Below are positions 18,265 to 27,055 of a DNA stretch of 64,000 nt, one piece after another. Both the position numbers and the translations under genes were made by a program. A model generated the notes under the pieces. It worked only from the letters and a program-made list of their open reading frames with translations. It searched no databases and had not been told where the DNA came from. Source of the DNA: Photobacterium phosphoreum (GTDB lineage Bacteria; Pseudomonadota; Gammaproteobacteria; Enterobacterales; Vibrionaceae). Location of the stretch: contig NZ_MSCQ01000002.1 of the NCBI RefSeq assembly GCF_002954725.1, forward strand, positions 1,062,785 to 1,126,784, written 5' to 3'. Each line of letters opens with the position of its first letter. The first letter of the stretch is position 1.

Positions 18265-18729
18265 AGGGCTGGAAAGATGATCACCGTAGCGTATTTTCAA
18301 TTTTTAAGCGGCTATTTCATACCTAAATATTCATTTCATCGTTAATTTTAAGTTGAGTTGACACTTTATTGAAATGACATTCGACGTAAAAAGGCTGCTG
18401 AATATCATTTATCTGTTGTTGGATTAATGATCATCAGTCTCTATGTGTATTTCAATCTTCTGTTATCGGTTAACAGTCGTCTCTATTTTATCATTTGAAT
18501 CTGATCTTTATCTCTCTCAGCCCTTATTGAATAAGCATTCTCCGTAGTTAGACCTCTATTTTACATGCTTCCGTAGTGTTTAATATACCTGCCTGATTAT
18601 GATTGCCACTCTTGATCATTTTTCCGCTATTAATATGATTAAAAGACACTGTAAATACGCTTATTTTACTGTTTATTAGCTCTTGATCATCGTTTCATAT
18701 TTTGTTTATTTTCAATGGAACAATGATCA
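18265..18729. promoter_or_regulatory. rctA-like region with outlying RctB sites
   Basis: ATGATCA sites at 18277-18283, 18427-18433 and 18723-18729 (plus) and 18613-18619 and 18684-18690 (minus). Several carry a GGAA-type left flank and an AAG right flank (for example GGAACAATGATCAAG ending near 18731, and its mirror beginning at 18683). Irregular spacing and inverted order distinguish these from the iterons; they correspond in place to the rctA/39-mer regulatory sites that inhibit RctB initiation. Confidence 0.75.
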
Positions 18730-18817
18730 AGTACCAGTGCTTTTTTTTGAGAGTGTAAGACTTAATTTCAGGTTGTTTTTTAGATTATTCACCGTTATTT
18801 CCTATTTTAGGCTGATT

Positions 18818-18847
18818 TGCTAATGAAATTGAGTAATTTCATTAGCA
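18818..18847 (+). other. 13-bp hairpin between ori2 and parA
   Basis: Perfect 13-bp inverted repeat (18818-18830 with 18835-18847, arm TGCTAATGAAATT) with a 4-nt GAGT loop, followed by TTATTATATT. It could end an rctA-like transcript coming from the origin side or act as a protein site; its stem is AT-rich, so termination would be modest. Confidence 0.5.
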
Positions 18848-19084
18848 TTATTATATTATCAACATAATATCCATTTTTGATATTGAAATAACATCCCCCG
18901 TAAAATGTCCCCTCTTTTTCATTGTTCCGATGAAAATAGCTCATATTCTGATTTACATTGTAAACTTGTGACGTTGTAACATTTTCACAGAATAACTTTT
19001 CTTGGGTAATTAGTTAGATGATGAAGCTAGATTTAAGTCTAAAAAATGTAAAAATTTATGCTTTTTGCATTAAATCATGTTTTT

Positions 19085-19159
19085 ATGTGAGAATAATGTC
19101 ACATGTTTTTGTTCAGCTTTTTATTGTTTATGTTGCTGTTTATTGTACAATATAAACAG
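19085..19159 (+). promoter_or_regulatory. parAB promoter with two dyads
   Basis: A -10-like TACAAT (19146-19151) has a weak -35 TTGTTT (19124-19129) 16 bp upstream. It lies inside a dyad with arms CTGTTTAT (19136-19143) and ATAAACAG (19152-19159), a good candidate for autorepression by ParA. Upstream is ATGTGA-N8-TCACAT (19085-19104), a second clean palindrome that resembles a CRP site but with 8 rather than 6 bp between half-sites. Confidence 0.55.
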
Positions 19160-19184
19160 TCAATCATCATGGCGTAGAGTAATA

Positions 19185-20399
19185 ATGAATAGGGAACAGA
19201 CGATACAAAATTTGCTCAACATTGCAGAGCAAACTAAACAAGTACAAGCCGATCGTATTGAAATTGTTTTAGAAGAGCGTCGTGACGAGGTTTTTCCACC
19301 AATGTCAAAAGCATTAATGGAAACGCGTTCAGGCTTAACGCGCCGAAAGTTGGATGATGCAATCTCACGAATGGAAGCTACGGGTCATCAATTTACTAAA
19401 AATAAAGCTAACCATTATTCAATAACCCTTGAAGAAGCACATCAATTAATGGCTTCTGCAAAAAAACCAGCCTTTTATGAGCGAGAAGGTGCTGGACGTA
19501 AACCTTGGGTAGTGAACGTTCAGAACCAAAAAGGTGGCACTGGAAAATCAATGACGGCAGTGCATATTGCTGCGTGTTTAGCGTTAGATTTAGATAAACG
19601 GTACCGTATTTGCCTTATTGACCTTGATCCTCAAGGATCTTTACGTTTATTTCTTAACCCTTTGATCAGTATTGGCAAACAAGAAACTATTTATTCTGCT
19701 GTCGATGTGATGTTAGATAATGTACCTGAAGGTGTGTTAACGGATAAGCATTTTGTGATGGATAATGTGGTTATGCCAACCCAATATCCAAACCTTAAAA
19801 CCATAGCAGCGTTCCCTGAAGATGCGATGTTTAATGCTGATGCATGGCAAGATTTAGCCGTAAATCAAGATCTTGATATCGTTCGTTTACTGAAAGAAAA
19901 GGTGATAGATCCTATCGCAGATGAGTTTGATATCATCATGATTGATACCGGTCCCCACATCGATCCTTTGGTATGGAATGCAATGTATGCATCTAATGCA
20001 CTGATTATTCCTTGTGCAGCAAAACGTTTAGACTGGGCATCAACAGTTAACTTCTTTCAGCATTTACCTACTGTTTATGAGATGTTTCCCGAAGATTGGC
20101 ACGGATTAGAGTTTATTCGTTTAATGCCAACCATGTTTGAAGATGATAATAAAAAACAAGTTTCGGTATTAACAGAAATGAATTATTTGTTACGTGAGCA
20201 AGTAATGATGGCAACAGTACCACGCAGCCGTGCTTTTGAGACCTGTGCCGATACTTATAGTACCGTTTTTGATCTTACTGCTGCTGAATTTGAAGGGGGA
20301 AAAAAGACCCTTTCAACCGCTCAGGAAGCAATTCAACGAGTGGGTCTTGAATTAGAACGTGTTATGCACAGCCACTGGGCAAACTTGAACGAGGAGTAA
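19185..20399 (+). CDS. parA: Chromosome II partition ATPase ParA2
   Basis: A 404-residue Walker-type partition ATPase that segregates chromosome II together with ParB and parS2. It has an N-terminal winged-helix/DNA-binding region (residues 1-105), as in plasmid P1-like type Ib ParAs, then the deviant Walker A motif KGGTGKS (116-122), LIDLDPQGSL and the IIMIDTGPHIDP strand. Long identity with Vibrio cholerae ParA2 is recognised. An ATG 108 bp further upstream is in frame, but it would add a Cys/Phe-rich stretch absent from the family and would place the promoter dyad inside the gene, so 19185 is preferred. parB follows after 7 bp. Confidence 0.96.
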   Translation: MNREQTIQNLLNIAEQTKQVQADRIEIVLEERRDEVFPPMSKALMETRSGLTRRKLDDAISRMEATGHQFTKNKANHYSITLEEAHQLMASAKKPAFYEREGAGRKPWVVNVQNQKGGTGKSMTAVHIAACLALDLDKRYRICLIDLDPQGSLRLFLNPLISIGKQETIYSAVDVMLDNVPEGVLTDKHFVMDNVVMPTQYPNLKTIAAFPEDAMFNADAWQDLAVNQDLDIVRLLKEKVIDPIADEFDIIMIDTGPHIDPLVWNAMYASNALIIPCAAKRLDWASTVNFFQHLPTVYEMFPEDWHGLEFIRLMPTMFEDDNKKQVSVLTEMNYLLREQVMMATVPRSRAFETCADTYSTVFDLTAAEFEGGKKTLSTAQEAIQRVGLELERVMHSHWANLNEE

Positions 20400-20406
20400 T
20401 TGACAG

Positions 20407-21381
20407 ATGGCAATTAAAACTACAGATCTTAATGCACGTTTGTTTGGTAAAGCAGATAAACGTCGTGCGACGAACGTTACAGAAGCACAAACAGCAGCTC
20501 GTGATAAAGCGGCTGTTATTGAATTAGCTGTTGCGGGTGAAGATACTGTTGCGTTTGAATTAGTAAAAGTAAATGCAGATGATGTCAGTACTCAAACCAT
20601 CGTTTTTGCTGAAAATGCGCGTGAACAAGCGTTTTTAAATGAGCATGCTTTAGCTGATATTTTAGTGACATTAAAAGATCGTGGTCAGCAATACCCAGCA
20701 GTGGGACGTTGGCTTGATGATGGGCGAATTGAAGTCTTAGACGGTAGTCGCCGTCGTATGTCTTGTATTATTGCTCATAAAGATTTCTTAATTTATGTCG
20801 CAAAAGGTATCAATACTGAACACGCTAAGTTCCTATCAGATGTTGCTAACGCGCATAAGCCATTATCATTGTTTGAACGTGGCAAAGAGATGCAGTCGTT
20901 GTTAGACACCGGTAAAGTAGCTGACCAGAAAGAATTGGCTAAGTATTTACAATGCAGTGAAGCATTAGTCAGTGGCGCATTAAAAGCGGCCAGTTTACCG
21001 ATGGAATTATTAATGGCTTATCCAAGTGTTGGTGAACTTGGTCGTCCGACGATTGTGAAACTTCATCGTATTTTCTTTGGTTTGAACCATGAACAACAGC
21101 AACACATGATTGCTGATTTAAGTGGTGATAATGCGTCATTGTGGAAAACAATCAATGCGCAAGGAATTAGCCGTATTACCCGTGAAGTGACGGGAAAACT
21201 AGAGCAATTAGGTGAGCAATTACATCCTAAAGTTGTTATTGATAAACCGACATCACAAGATTTAATTAAGGGTAAAGTCTCTTATATGCGTGATGGTGAT
21301 AAGTTGCAGCTTAAATTGAAAAAGATGAGTGATCGTCAAATTAATGATGTATTGGCTTATTTAAATGATTATCTAAAGTAA
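20407..21381 (+). CDS. parB: Chromosome II partition protein ParB2
   Basis: A 324-residue ParB that binds parS2 palindromes and stimulates ParA ATPase. Features: N-terminal ParA-contact tail with basic residues (KADKRRATN), ParB/Srx nuclease-like CTP-binding fold (about 75-165, with VLDGSRRRMSC), a helix-turn-helix centre (about 180-260, KELAKYLQCSEALVSGALK) and a short C-terminal dimer domain. Co-operonic with parA, and a terminator follows directly. The cognate sites are probably the seven TTTACAnTGTAAA palindromes 3 kb downstream. Confidence 0.95.
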   Translation: MAIKTTDLNARLFGKADKRRATNVTEAQTAARDKAAVIELAVAGEDTVAFELVKVNADDVSTQTIVFAENAREQAFLNEHALADILVTLKDRGQQYPAVGRWLDDGRIEVLDGSRRRMSCIIAHKDFLIYVAKGINTEHAKFLSDVANAHKPLSLFERGKEMQSLLDTGKVADQKELAKYLQCSEALVSGALKAASLPMELLMAYPSVGELGRPTIVKLHRIFFGLNHEQQQHMIADLSGDNASLWKTINAQGISRITREVTGKLEQLGEQLHPKVVIDKPTSQDLIKGKVSYMRDGDKLQLKLKKMSDRQINDVLAYLNDYLK

Positions 21382-21406
21382 TTAATGGTTTATTTTGCTT
21401 AATAAG

Positions 21407-21432
21407 AACCACGCTATATGCGTGGTTTTTTT
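21407..21432 (+). terminator. Terminator of parAB
   Basis: 8-bp stem AACCACGC/GCGTGGTT (21407-21414 with 21420-21427), 5-nt loop, ending in seven T residues. Confidence 0.93.
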
Positions 21433-21474
21433 ATGCCTGTGATGGCTGTGTTATGATCTGTCTGTCATTTATTC

Positions 21475-23616
21475 ATGGATCTATTTATGTCGGTGCAGTT
21501 AGAGACTTTATTTGCTCAACTTCAACAGCAGCTATCACAGCATTTTTGTCGTCAATTAGTGGTATTAGAAGGTAGCTTTGAATGGGCTGCAACCGGTGCT
21601 GTGATTATTGGTAAACACTTTTCACAGCGGTTGTGGGCTGGTGATAATGCACCAATGTCATTTACATCATCATCGTTTAAACAGTCGAAGCAATGGCTTG
21701 GACAAGAGTTTGATATGGTGGTTATCAATGCACTTGATGGTATCAATGCTGATAGCTTAGGAGCGCTTTCTGGCACAATTAGAGGCGGTGGTATATTAGT
21801 TATTATTGCCCCACCAACATGGCGATTAAGTCATGTTGCAACGCCGTTCTATCAACGTTTAGGTCGTTTATTTTCCAGCCCAGAAGTGATGCTTATCCAA
21901 CAATCACAGCCGCTACTATTATCGCCTTCTGTTGCAGCGCTTGCTGATGTTATGTTGCCGCCAATATTTAGCGATATAAACACTCAGCGTTGCTGTTTAA
22001 CCAGTGGCCAATCTGAAGCTGTCGATGCGATAATTAAAGTTATCACAGGGCATCGTAAACGGCCATTAGTGCTATCTGCTGATCGGGGGCGTGGAAAATC
22101 AGCAGCGTTAGGTATTGCCGCCGCAGAATTATTACAAACTCGAACGATTAAAATTGCCGTTACGGCCCCTTCATTTGCCTGTGCTGAAACAGTGTTTAAA
22201 CATGCTCAATTACGACTTGCGGCAGCTGAGCAAACACATCGTCATCAATTGCATGTAGGGGCGAGTCGGCTTGAATTTGTGGCAGTCGATAGGATTGTGA
22301 ATGAAGCTTCAAATTTCGATTTTATTATTGTTGATGAAGCGGCGGCAATCCCTGCAGCTATTTTAACTGATTTGCTTGGCCGTCATAATCGATTAGTTTT
22401 TGCGACAACGATCCATGGTTATGAAGGTACAGGACGTGGCTTTGAGATTAAATTTAAACAACGATTAACTGAAAAAATGCCGCAATGGCGCAGTTATTGT
22501 CTAGAGCAACCGATAAGATGGGCGATAGGTGATCCACTTGAAGCTTGGATTTTTAAAGCATTATTACTCGCAGCGCAAGCCCCTAATGTTCGTGTAATAG
22601 AGGCGGCTCCTGCTACAGTATCGATTGATTATACGGTGTTAGCTGCAGCACAACTGGCTGTCAATGAAGTATTATTAAACCAACTTTTTGGGCTATTAAT
22701 TAATGCCCATTATCAAACATCGCCAAATGATATTCAGCAATTACTGGATGATCCTAATTTAACTCTTATTGTTGCATTACAAGCAGAGGTTATTATTGGC
22801 TGTTGTGTGGTCTCTAAAGAGGGGGGATTTGACCCGGAATTAGCGCAATTAGTGATGCAAGGTAAGCGTCGTCCACAAGGGCATTTGTTAGCGCAATCAT
22901 TAGCTGCGCATTTAGGTTATGCCATCGCAGCTGAGCAGCATTGTTATCGTATATTGCGTATTGCTGTGGCAGATGGCTTCCAGCAACAAGGTATTGGTAC
23001 GCAATTAATTGAGACGGTATTGCAACAGGCGATGAATGAAAACATTGATTATATTGGTACAAGTTTTGGTGCTGTTAGTGAGTTAGTTGATTTTTGGTCA
23101 CATTGTTTATTGCGTCCATTGCGGCTGGGTATCACGAAAGATGCTGCCAGTGGCCATCATTCATTATTGTGTGTTAAGCCATTATCTAATGCTGCTGGGT
23201 TATGGTTTGATGACGCTCAATCGTTATTTGGCGCTTCTTTTTCTTGCCAGCGGGTTGAACAATTTAATCAACTTGATAGCCAATTATTTTTTAAATTATA
23301 TGCTGATAACGTACAACGACCATTAAATTATGGTTTGTCACAATCACAGATTGAGCATCAACTTGATATTTTTATTGAGGGAGGGCTTGGTTATGATGTC
23401 GTTGTTGCTAGTCTTGAAAGTTGGCTGTCAGATTATTTATTACAAGATGATTGCCATTGGCATGATGATTTAGGTTTTGCGATTGCCAAAATTTTACAGA
23501 AACAGTCTTGGTTCGTTGTGGCTCAACGCTATCATTTATCAAGTCAAAAGTTAGCCCAACAGCATTTACGCAATGTTGTTGCTCGCTATTATTCTTTATC
23601 TTCTCAGATTCATTAG
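21475..23616 (+). CDS. tmcA: tRNA(Met) cytidine acetyltransferase TmcA
   Basis: A 713-residue enzyme that makes N4-acetylcytidine at the wobble base of elongator tRNA-Met using acetyl-CoA and ATP. Domain order is typical: N-terminal DUF1726 region, RNA-helicase-like domain with P-loop SADRGRGKSAAL and the DEAA box IIVDEAAAIP, then a GNAT acetyltransferase domain (about 390-560, with ADGFQQQGIGTQLI as the acetyl-CoA loop) and the C-terminal tRNA-binding tail. Two start codons lie close together (21475 and 21487); neither has a clear ribosome site, so the choice is uncertain by four residues. ycdX follows after 11 bp. Confidence 0.95.
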   Translation: MDLFMSVQLETLFAQLQQQLSQHFCRQLVVLEGSFEWAATGAVIIGKHFSQRLWAGDNAPMSFTSSSFKQSKQWLGQEFDMVVINALDGINADSLGALSGTIRGGGILVIIAPPTWRLSHVATPFYQRLGRLFSSPEVMLIQQSQPLLLSPSVAALADVMLPPIFSDINTQRCCLTSGQSEAVDAIIKVITGHRKRPLVLSADRGRGKSAALGIAAAELLQTRTIKIAVTAPSFACAETVFKHAQLRLAAAEQTHRHQLHVGASRLEFVAVDRIVNEASNFDFIIVDEAAAIPAAILTDLLGRHNRLVFATTIHGYEGTGRGFEIKFKQRLTEKMPQWRSYCLEQPIRWAIGDPLEAWIFKALLLAAQAPNVRVIEAAPATVSIDYTVLAAAQLAVNEVLLNQLFGLLINAHYQTSPNDIQQLLDDPNLTLIVALQAEVIIGCCVVSKEGGFDPELAQLVMQGKRRPQGHLLAQSLAAHLGYAIAAEQHCYRILRIAVADGFQQQGIGTQLIETVLQQAMNENIDYIGTSFGAVSELVDFWSHCLLRPLRLGITKDAASGHHSLLCVKPLSNAAGLWFDDAQSLFGASFSCQRVEQFNQLDSQLFFKLYADNVQRPLNYGLSQSQIEHQLDIFIEGGLGYDVVVASLESWLSDYLLQDDCHWHDDLGFAIAKILQKQSWFVVAQRYHLSSQKLAQQHLRNVVARYYSLSSQIH

Positions 23617-23627
23617 AGGTCTATGTT

Positions 23628-24374
23628 ATGCAGATTCAAGTTGATACTCATACGCACACACTATCAAGTGGTCACGCTTACAGTACTATTATTGAAAATT
23701 CTCAAGCGGCGGCAGCGAAGGGATTAAAAATGTTTTGTAATACTGATCATGCTTCTTTAATGCCAGGTGCTCCGCATTTTTGGTATTTTGCTAACCAACG
23801 TGTACTGCCTCGTTTTCTTAATGGTGTCGCTGTATTACGGGGAGTCGAGGCGAATATTATTAATACAGCGGGCAATGTTGATCTTGATAATACCGTTTTG
23901 GCTAAATTAGATTGGGTGATTGCGAGTTTGCATGAGCCTGTTTTCAAACCGACGCATCGAGATGATCACACTGAGGCGCTAATCAATACTATAAAATCGG
24001 GTGTTGTCGATGCGATTGGCCATCCTGGTAATCCTAATTATGATTTCGATTTTGAAAAAGTGATCCGTACTGCGGCTGAGTATAATGTTTTAGTTGAAAT
24101 AAATAATTCATCATTAGGCCGTTCTCGAGTGGGTAGTGCTCCGCGATGTGAAGATATAGCAATGATAGCGAAAGAGGTGGGTGCTCGAATTACGACGGGG
24201 TCAGATGCTCACTTTGCAGCTGACGTTGGTAACTTTTCAAGTATTCAGACTTTGTTAGCGCATGTTGATTTTCCTCAAGAGTTGATTACCACTCGACATC
24301 CTCAATCCTTGTTAGACTTTTTGACTGAGCGTGGAAAAGTAGTTGCTGAACAGTACCAAGGGCATAAATGGTAG
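23628..24374 (+). CDS. ycdX: PHP-domain phosphatase YcdX
   Basis: A 248-residue metal-dependent phosphatase of the PHP family, close in length to Escherichia coli YcdX (245). Metal ligands are seen in DTHTHTLSSGHA (near the N-terminus), NTDHA, the central Glu of GVEAN, SLHEP, GHPGNP and the C-terminal GSDAH. The ATG at 23628 has GAGG in front and begins exactly at the family start (MQIQVDTHTHT); the frame is open further upstream into tmcA but that part is not family sequence. It probably shares a transcript with tmcA. The parS2 cluster begins 20 bp after its stop. Confidence 0.93.
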   Translation: MQIQVDTHTHTLSSGHAYSTIIENSQAAAAKGLKMFCNTDHASLMPGAPHFWYFANQRVLPRFLNGVAVLRGVEANIINTAGNVDLDNTVLAKLDWVIASLHEPVFKPTHRDDHTEALINTIKSGVVDAIGHPGNPNYDFDFEKVIRTAAEYNVLVEINNSSLGRSRVGSAPRCEDIAMIAKEVGARITTGSDAHFAADVGNFSSIQTLLAHVDFPQELITTRHPQSLLDFLTERGKVVAEQYQGHKW

Positions 24375-24390
24375 TTGTTAGGTCGTCTTT

Positions 24391-24461
24391 CAGTTTACAC
24401 TGTAAACTGTGATTAAATGATATTTACAGTGTAAATTAAATTGTTTGATTTACACTGTAAA
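24391..24461. promoter_or_regulatory. parS2 sites, left cluster (three)
   Basis: Three perfect TTTACAnTGTAAA palindromes at 24394-24406 (extended arms, 24391-24409), 24423-24435 and 24449-24461. This is the parS2 consensus of Vibrio chromosome II, the ParB2 loading site. The sites are 13-17 bp apart. Confidence 0.93.
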
Positions 24462-24463
24462 TG

Positions 24464-24661
24464 AGCCAAACACCACAGCCAAACACCACAGCCAAACACC
24501 ACAGCCAAACACCACAGCCAAACACCACAGCCAAACACCACAGCCAAACACCACAGCCAAACACCACAGCCAAACACCACAGCCAAACACCACAGCCAAA
24601 CACCACAGCCAAACACCACAGCCAAACACCTCAGCCAAACACCACAGCCAAACATCACAGC
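24464..24661. repeat. 13-bp minisatellite, about 15 copies
   Basis: Tandem array of the unit CCAAACACCACAG, about 15 copies and nearly perfect, with single-base changes in the last three units. Because 13 is not a multiple of 3, every reading frame cycles through all phases and several frames stay open on both strands; these are not treated as genes. The plus strand has almost no T. It lies between the left and right parS2 clusters. Confidence 0.97.
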
Positions 24662-24703
24662 TAAAACTGTTGGTTGTATATTATTGTCCGAGCGGGATAA
24701 TAA

Positions 24704-24836
24704 TTTACAGTGTAAATACTAGATAAGGATAGAGGGAGAATATAAGAAGGAAATTTACAGTGTAAAGAAGGGGATATGAAAACTCTATTTACAGTGTAAA
24801 TAGAGTCTGTGAGATTATTAAAATTTACAGTGTAAA
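24704..24836. promoter_or_regulatory. parS2 sites, right cluster (four)
   Basis: Four perfect TTTACAGTGTAAA palindromes at 24704-24716, 24754-24766, 24788-24800 and 24824-24836. The third has 12-bp arms (24782-24806). With the left cluster this makes seven sites in about 450 bp, 3 kb from parB and 6 kb from the iterons. The last site abuts the stop codon of the LapD-like gene. Confidence 0.93.
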
Positions 24837-24840
24837 TAGA

Positions 24841-26790
24841 TTAAGCAGTGAGGGGTTGTTTATCTGTAATGAATCCTTGATAGCCGCCAACAAATAATTC
24901 AGAGAGTCTGTCTAATTGTGTTGCTGTTTCTACTCGTGTCGCAATAACTTTAATATTAAGACTGTGTGCAGTTCGACAGATAGAAGATAGGACGGTTGAT
25001 TTTGTTTGATCATTGAGTTGGTGAGTATAGACGTAATCAATTTTAACGTAGTTAGGTTGTAGTTCTTTCAGATACGTTAATGATTGGAAGTTGCGGCCAT
25101 AGTTATCAATACCAAATCCAAATTCATGTTTACGAATGATCGAACATAAAATACCGGTTGCATCGGTATGTCTGATACAGCTTACTTCTTGGATTTCAAA
25201 AAATAATCGAGAACTTAGTGAGTTGTTTTTTTGTAATAAATTATCTAACCACCGAATAAAGCTAGGATCATTAATACAACTATTAGTGATATTTATCGCA
25301 AAAGGACCGCTTGTTCTATCTGCATTTAATTTATTAATAATAGCGACAATAACATGCCTATCAAACCAACTTCCTATTTTTAAATCTTCTATGGCACCTA
25401 AGAACATTCCAGCAGAATAGTAGTTATTGTTTTTCTTGATTGCTGTAAATACTTCATAATGATAAGTAGAACCATTTGAAAGTGTTGCTGGTTGGTATTT
25501 ATAGGTAAATAAATCTTCACTGATTGCTTCCTCAAGTAATGATTTCCATTGTTGTTTTCCGAGTGTTGTTTGGCTATTTATATCTTTAATGATTGAAACT
25601 GAGTCATGTGACATTATTTTAGCTTGAGTTAATGCATTATCTAATTGAGTTAATATTTGACTTGGGGTGCTTTCGTTTTCATTAAAGACTAAACCGATAG
25701 AAACATTGTTATTAATAGTGGTCGTTGCGGTACTTAAATCATTAAAAATATTGACTAATGATTTACTGCAAAGTTGTAGTTTTTCAATGGAAATATTTGG
25801 AATAAGAATAGCAAATTCATCTTTAGAGAGGCGAGCAAGCGTTGCATCATTAAAAATAAGTACTTCATTTAATCGTGCTGATATGGTTTTTATTAATTCA
25901 TCACCTTTTTTAAACCCTTCATTCTGATAACATTCATTAATTAGATCTGTTTGAATTAGCCCTAATCCTCCTTTGTGAGATTCATTGAGCCATGAGCTTA
26001 GTTGATGAATGAAGAAACTGCGATTACCTAAACCTGATGTTGTATCTAGGTAGGCTTGTTGTCTTAATTTCATCGCCTCATCAGCTTGGTTCTTAAAATT
26101 AGTATCTAATTGATAACAAATTTTATTAAATGCTCGCACAATAATCGCTAAATCGGTTTCATTAGGTATAGAAAGGGGAGCTTGATTTAAATTATCTATT
26201 GTTTTAGCTCGTGCAGTGAGCCGCGATAATGATGCAAGATTTTTGTGACAAATAAAGTAAACAAACAAACTTGAGATGATCGCAATAAAGATATTTGTTA
26301 ATACGGTACGTGTACTTATTTGCCATAATAGTTGGTAATTAAGTACTGGTTGTACTGTTATTGTTAATAAGCCTAATGATTGATTGTCATTTTCAATGAT
26401 ACGTTGTTCAGTATGAGAAGGGATTTTAAAAATATCTTGAAACCAATTAGGTGAGTGGTTTGTAGATATAAGATTATCTTGACGAATAAGTTGGCGAGTA
26501 TTCGTATTCGTTGATGCTAAATTTATTTGGCTATAATAAGTATTTGAAAATAATTGATTGGTAATCGTTAATAATTCTTGCTCTTGGATTTTTGACAACA
26601 TGGAAGCATTTAGCTTTGTGAGTGCTTGAGGTAGTATAACTAGAGCTCTATTAATATCGGTTTGTGACGTTATGATATGTTGATTTTTTAATGTTGAATA
26701 ACTTGAAAAAAGTTGTTGTGCCGTGGCTGCGCTAACAATAGAGCAAACTAATACGGTTAGACTAATAACTTGGCGTTTGAAAAGTGTCAT
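24841..26790 (-). CDS. LapD-like degenerate GGDEF/EAL c-di-GMP receptor
   Basis: A 649-residue inner-membrane protein. N-terminal helix, periplasmic LapD/MoxY-type sensor domain (about 25-150, with NWFQDIF), second helix (about 155-178), HAMP, then GGDEF and EAL domains. Both are degenerate: the GGDEF signature is SKDEF and the EAL motif is EVF, so it is unlikely to make or cleave c-di-GMP and more likely binds it. Length and the start MTLFKRQ resemble LapD (about 650 residues), which holds the protease LapG in check to keep adhesins on the surface. An in-frame ATG 36 codons upstream would add a non-family extension. No lapG or large adhesin is in the window, so the pathway link is inferred. 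Confidence 0.8.
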   Translation of the reverse strand: MTLFKRQVISLTVLVCSIVSAATAQQLFSSYSTLKNQHIITSQTDINRALVILPQALTKLNASMLSKIQEQELLTITNQLFSNTYYSQINLASTNTNTRQLIRQDNLISTNHSPNWFQDIFKIPSHTEQRIIENDNQSLGLLTITVQPVLNYQLLWQISTRTVLTNIFIAIISSLFVYFICHKNLASLSRLTARAKTIDNLNQAPLSIPNETDLAIIVRAFNKICYQLDTNFKNQADEAMKLRQQAYLDTTSGLGNRSFFIHQLSSWLNESHKGGLGLIQTDLINECYQNEGFKKGDELIKTISARLNEVLIFNDATLARLSKDEFAILIPNISIEKLQLCSKSLVNIFNDLSTATTTINNNVSIGLVFNENESTPSQILTQLDNALTQAKIMSHDSVSIIKDINSQTTLGKQQWKSLLEEAISEDLFTYKYQPATLSNGSTYHYEVFTAIKKNNNYYSAGMFLGAIEDLKIGSWFDRHVIVAIINKLNADRTSGPFAINITNSCINDPSFIRWLDNLLQKNNSLSSRLFFEIQEVSCIRHTDATGILCSIIRKHEFGFGIDNYGRNFQSLTYLKELQPNYVKIDYVYTHQLNDQTKSTVLSSICRTAHSLNIKVIATRVETATQLDRLSELFVGGYQGFITDKQPLTA

Positions 26791-27055
26791 AATTTGAGCA
26801 CCAAAAAAGTTAAGTGCAGCATTCAATGAGTAAATCACTGATAGAGAGATGCTGAAGATGAAGATATCTAATTGTTCTAATTTATCAAAACTCTGCAATA
26901 TGCAGTTGATTGTTTCTCTATCAATGTTGCTTTTCGCTAAATGCGTCTATTTATTTATGCAACAATTGAATGTTTGCACTAGAGATGTATTTTTAATTCA
27001 GTTGTTTATAGCGAATGATATTAATGATTGAGTATTTTTAGGGTAGGAGATAGAA

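Larger units (their letters stand above)
17839..18760. other. Replication origin of chromosome II (ori2)
   Basis: Non-coding region between divergent rctB and parA containing, in order: AT-rich DNA with a TGAT ladder (DUE-like), six phased ATGATCA iterons, a perfect DnaA box, and scattered ATGATCA sites in both orientations (rctA-like control region). The order and content match ori2 of Vibrio cholerae. The abundance of GATC inside the sites fits the known need for Dam methylation for RctB binding. Confidence 0.95.

Noticed and set aside
19077-19184. Longer parA start
   Set aside because: The 36 extra residues are Cys/Phe-rich, unlike any ParA2, and would put the promoter dyad and -10 box inside the gene.
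24464-24661. Possible CRISPR array
   Set aside because: The repeats are contiguous 13-bp units with no unique spacers and no cas genes nearby; it is a minisatellite.
24413-24726. Several long open frames (Pro/Gln/His-rich on plus, Cys/Gly/Trp/Leu-rich on minus) across the minisatellite
   Set aside because: They arise because a 13-bp repeat without stop codons in any phase is open in several frames. None has a ribosome site or family sequence, and they are interrupted by parS2 palindromes.
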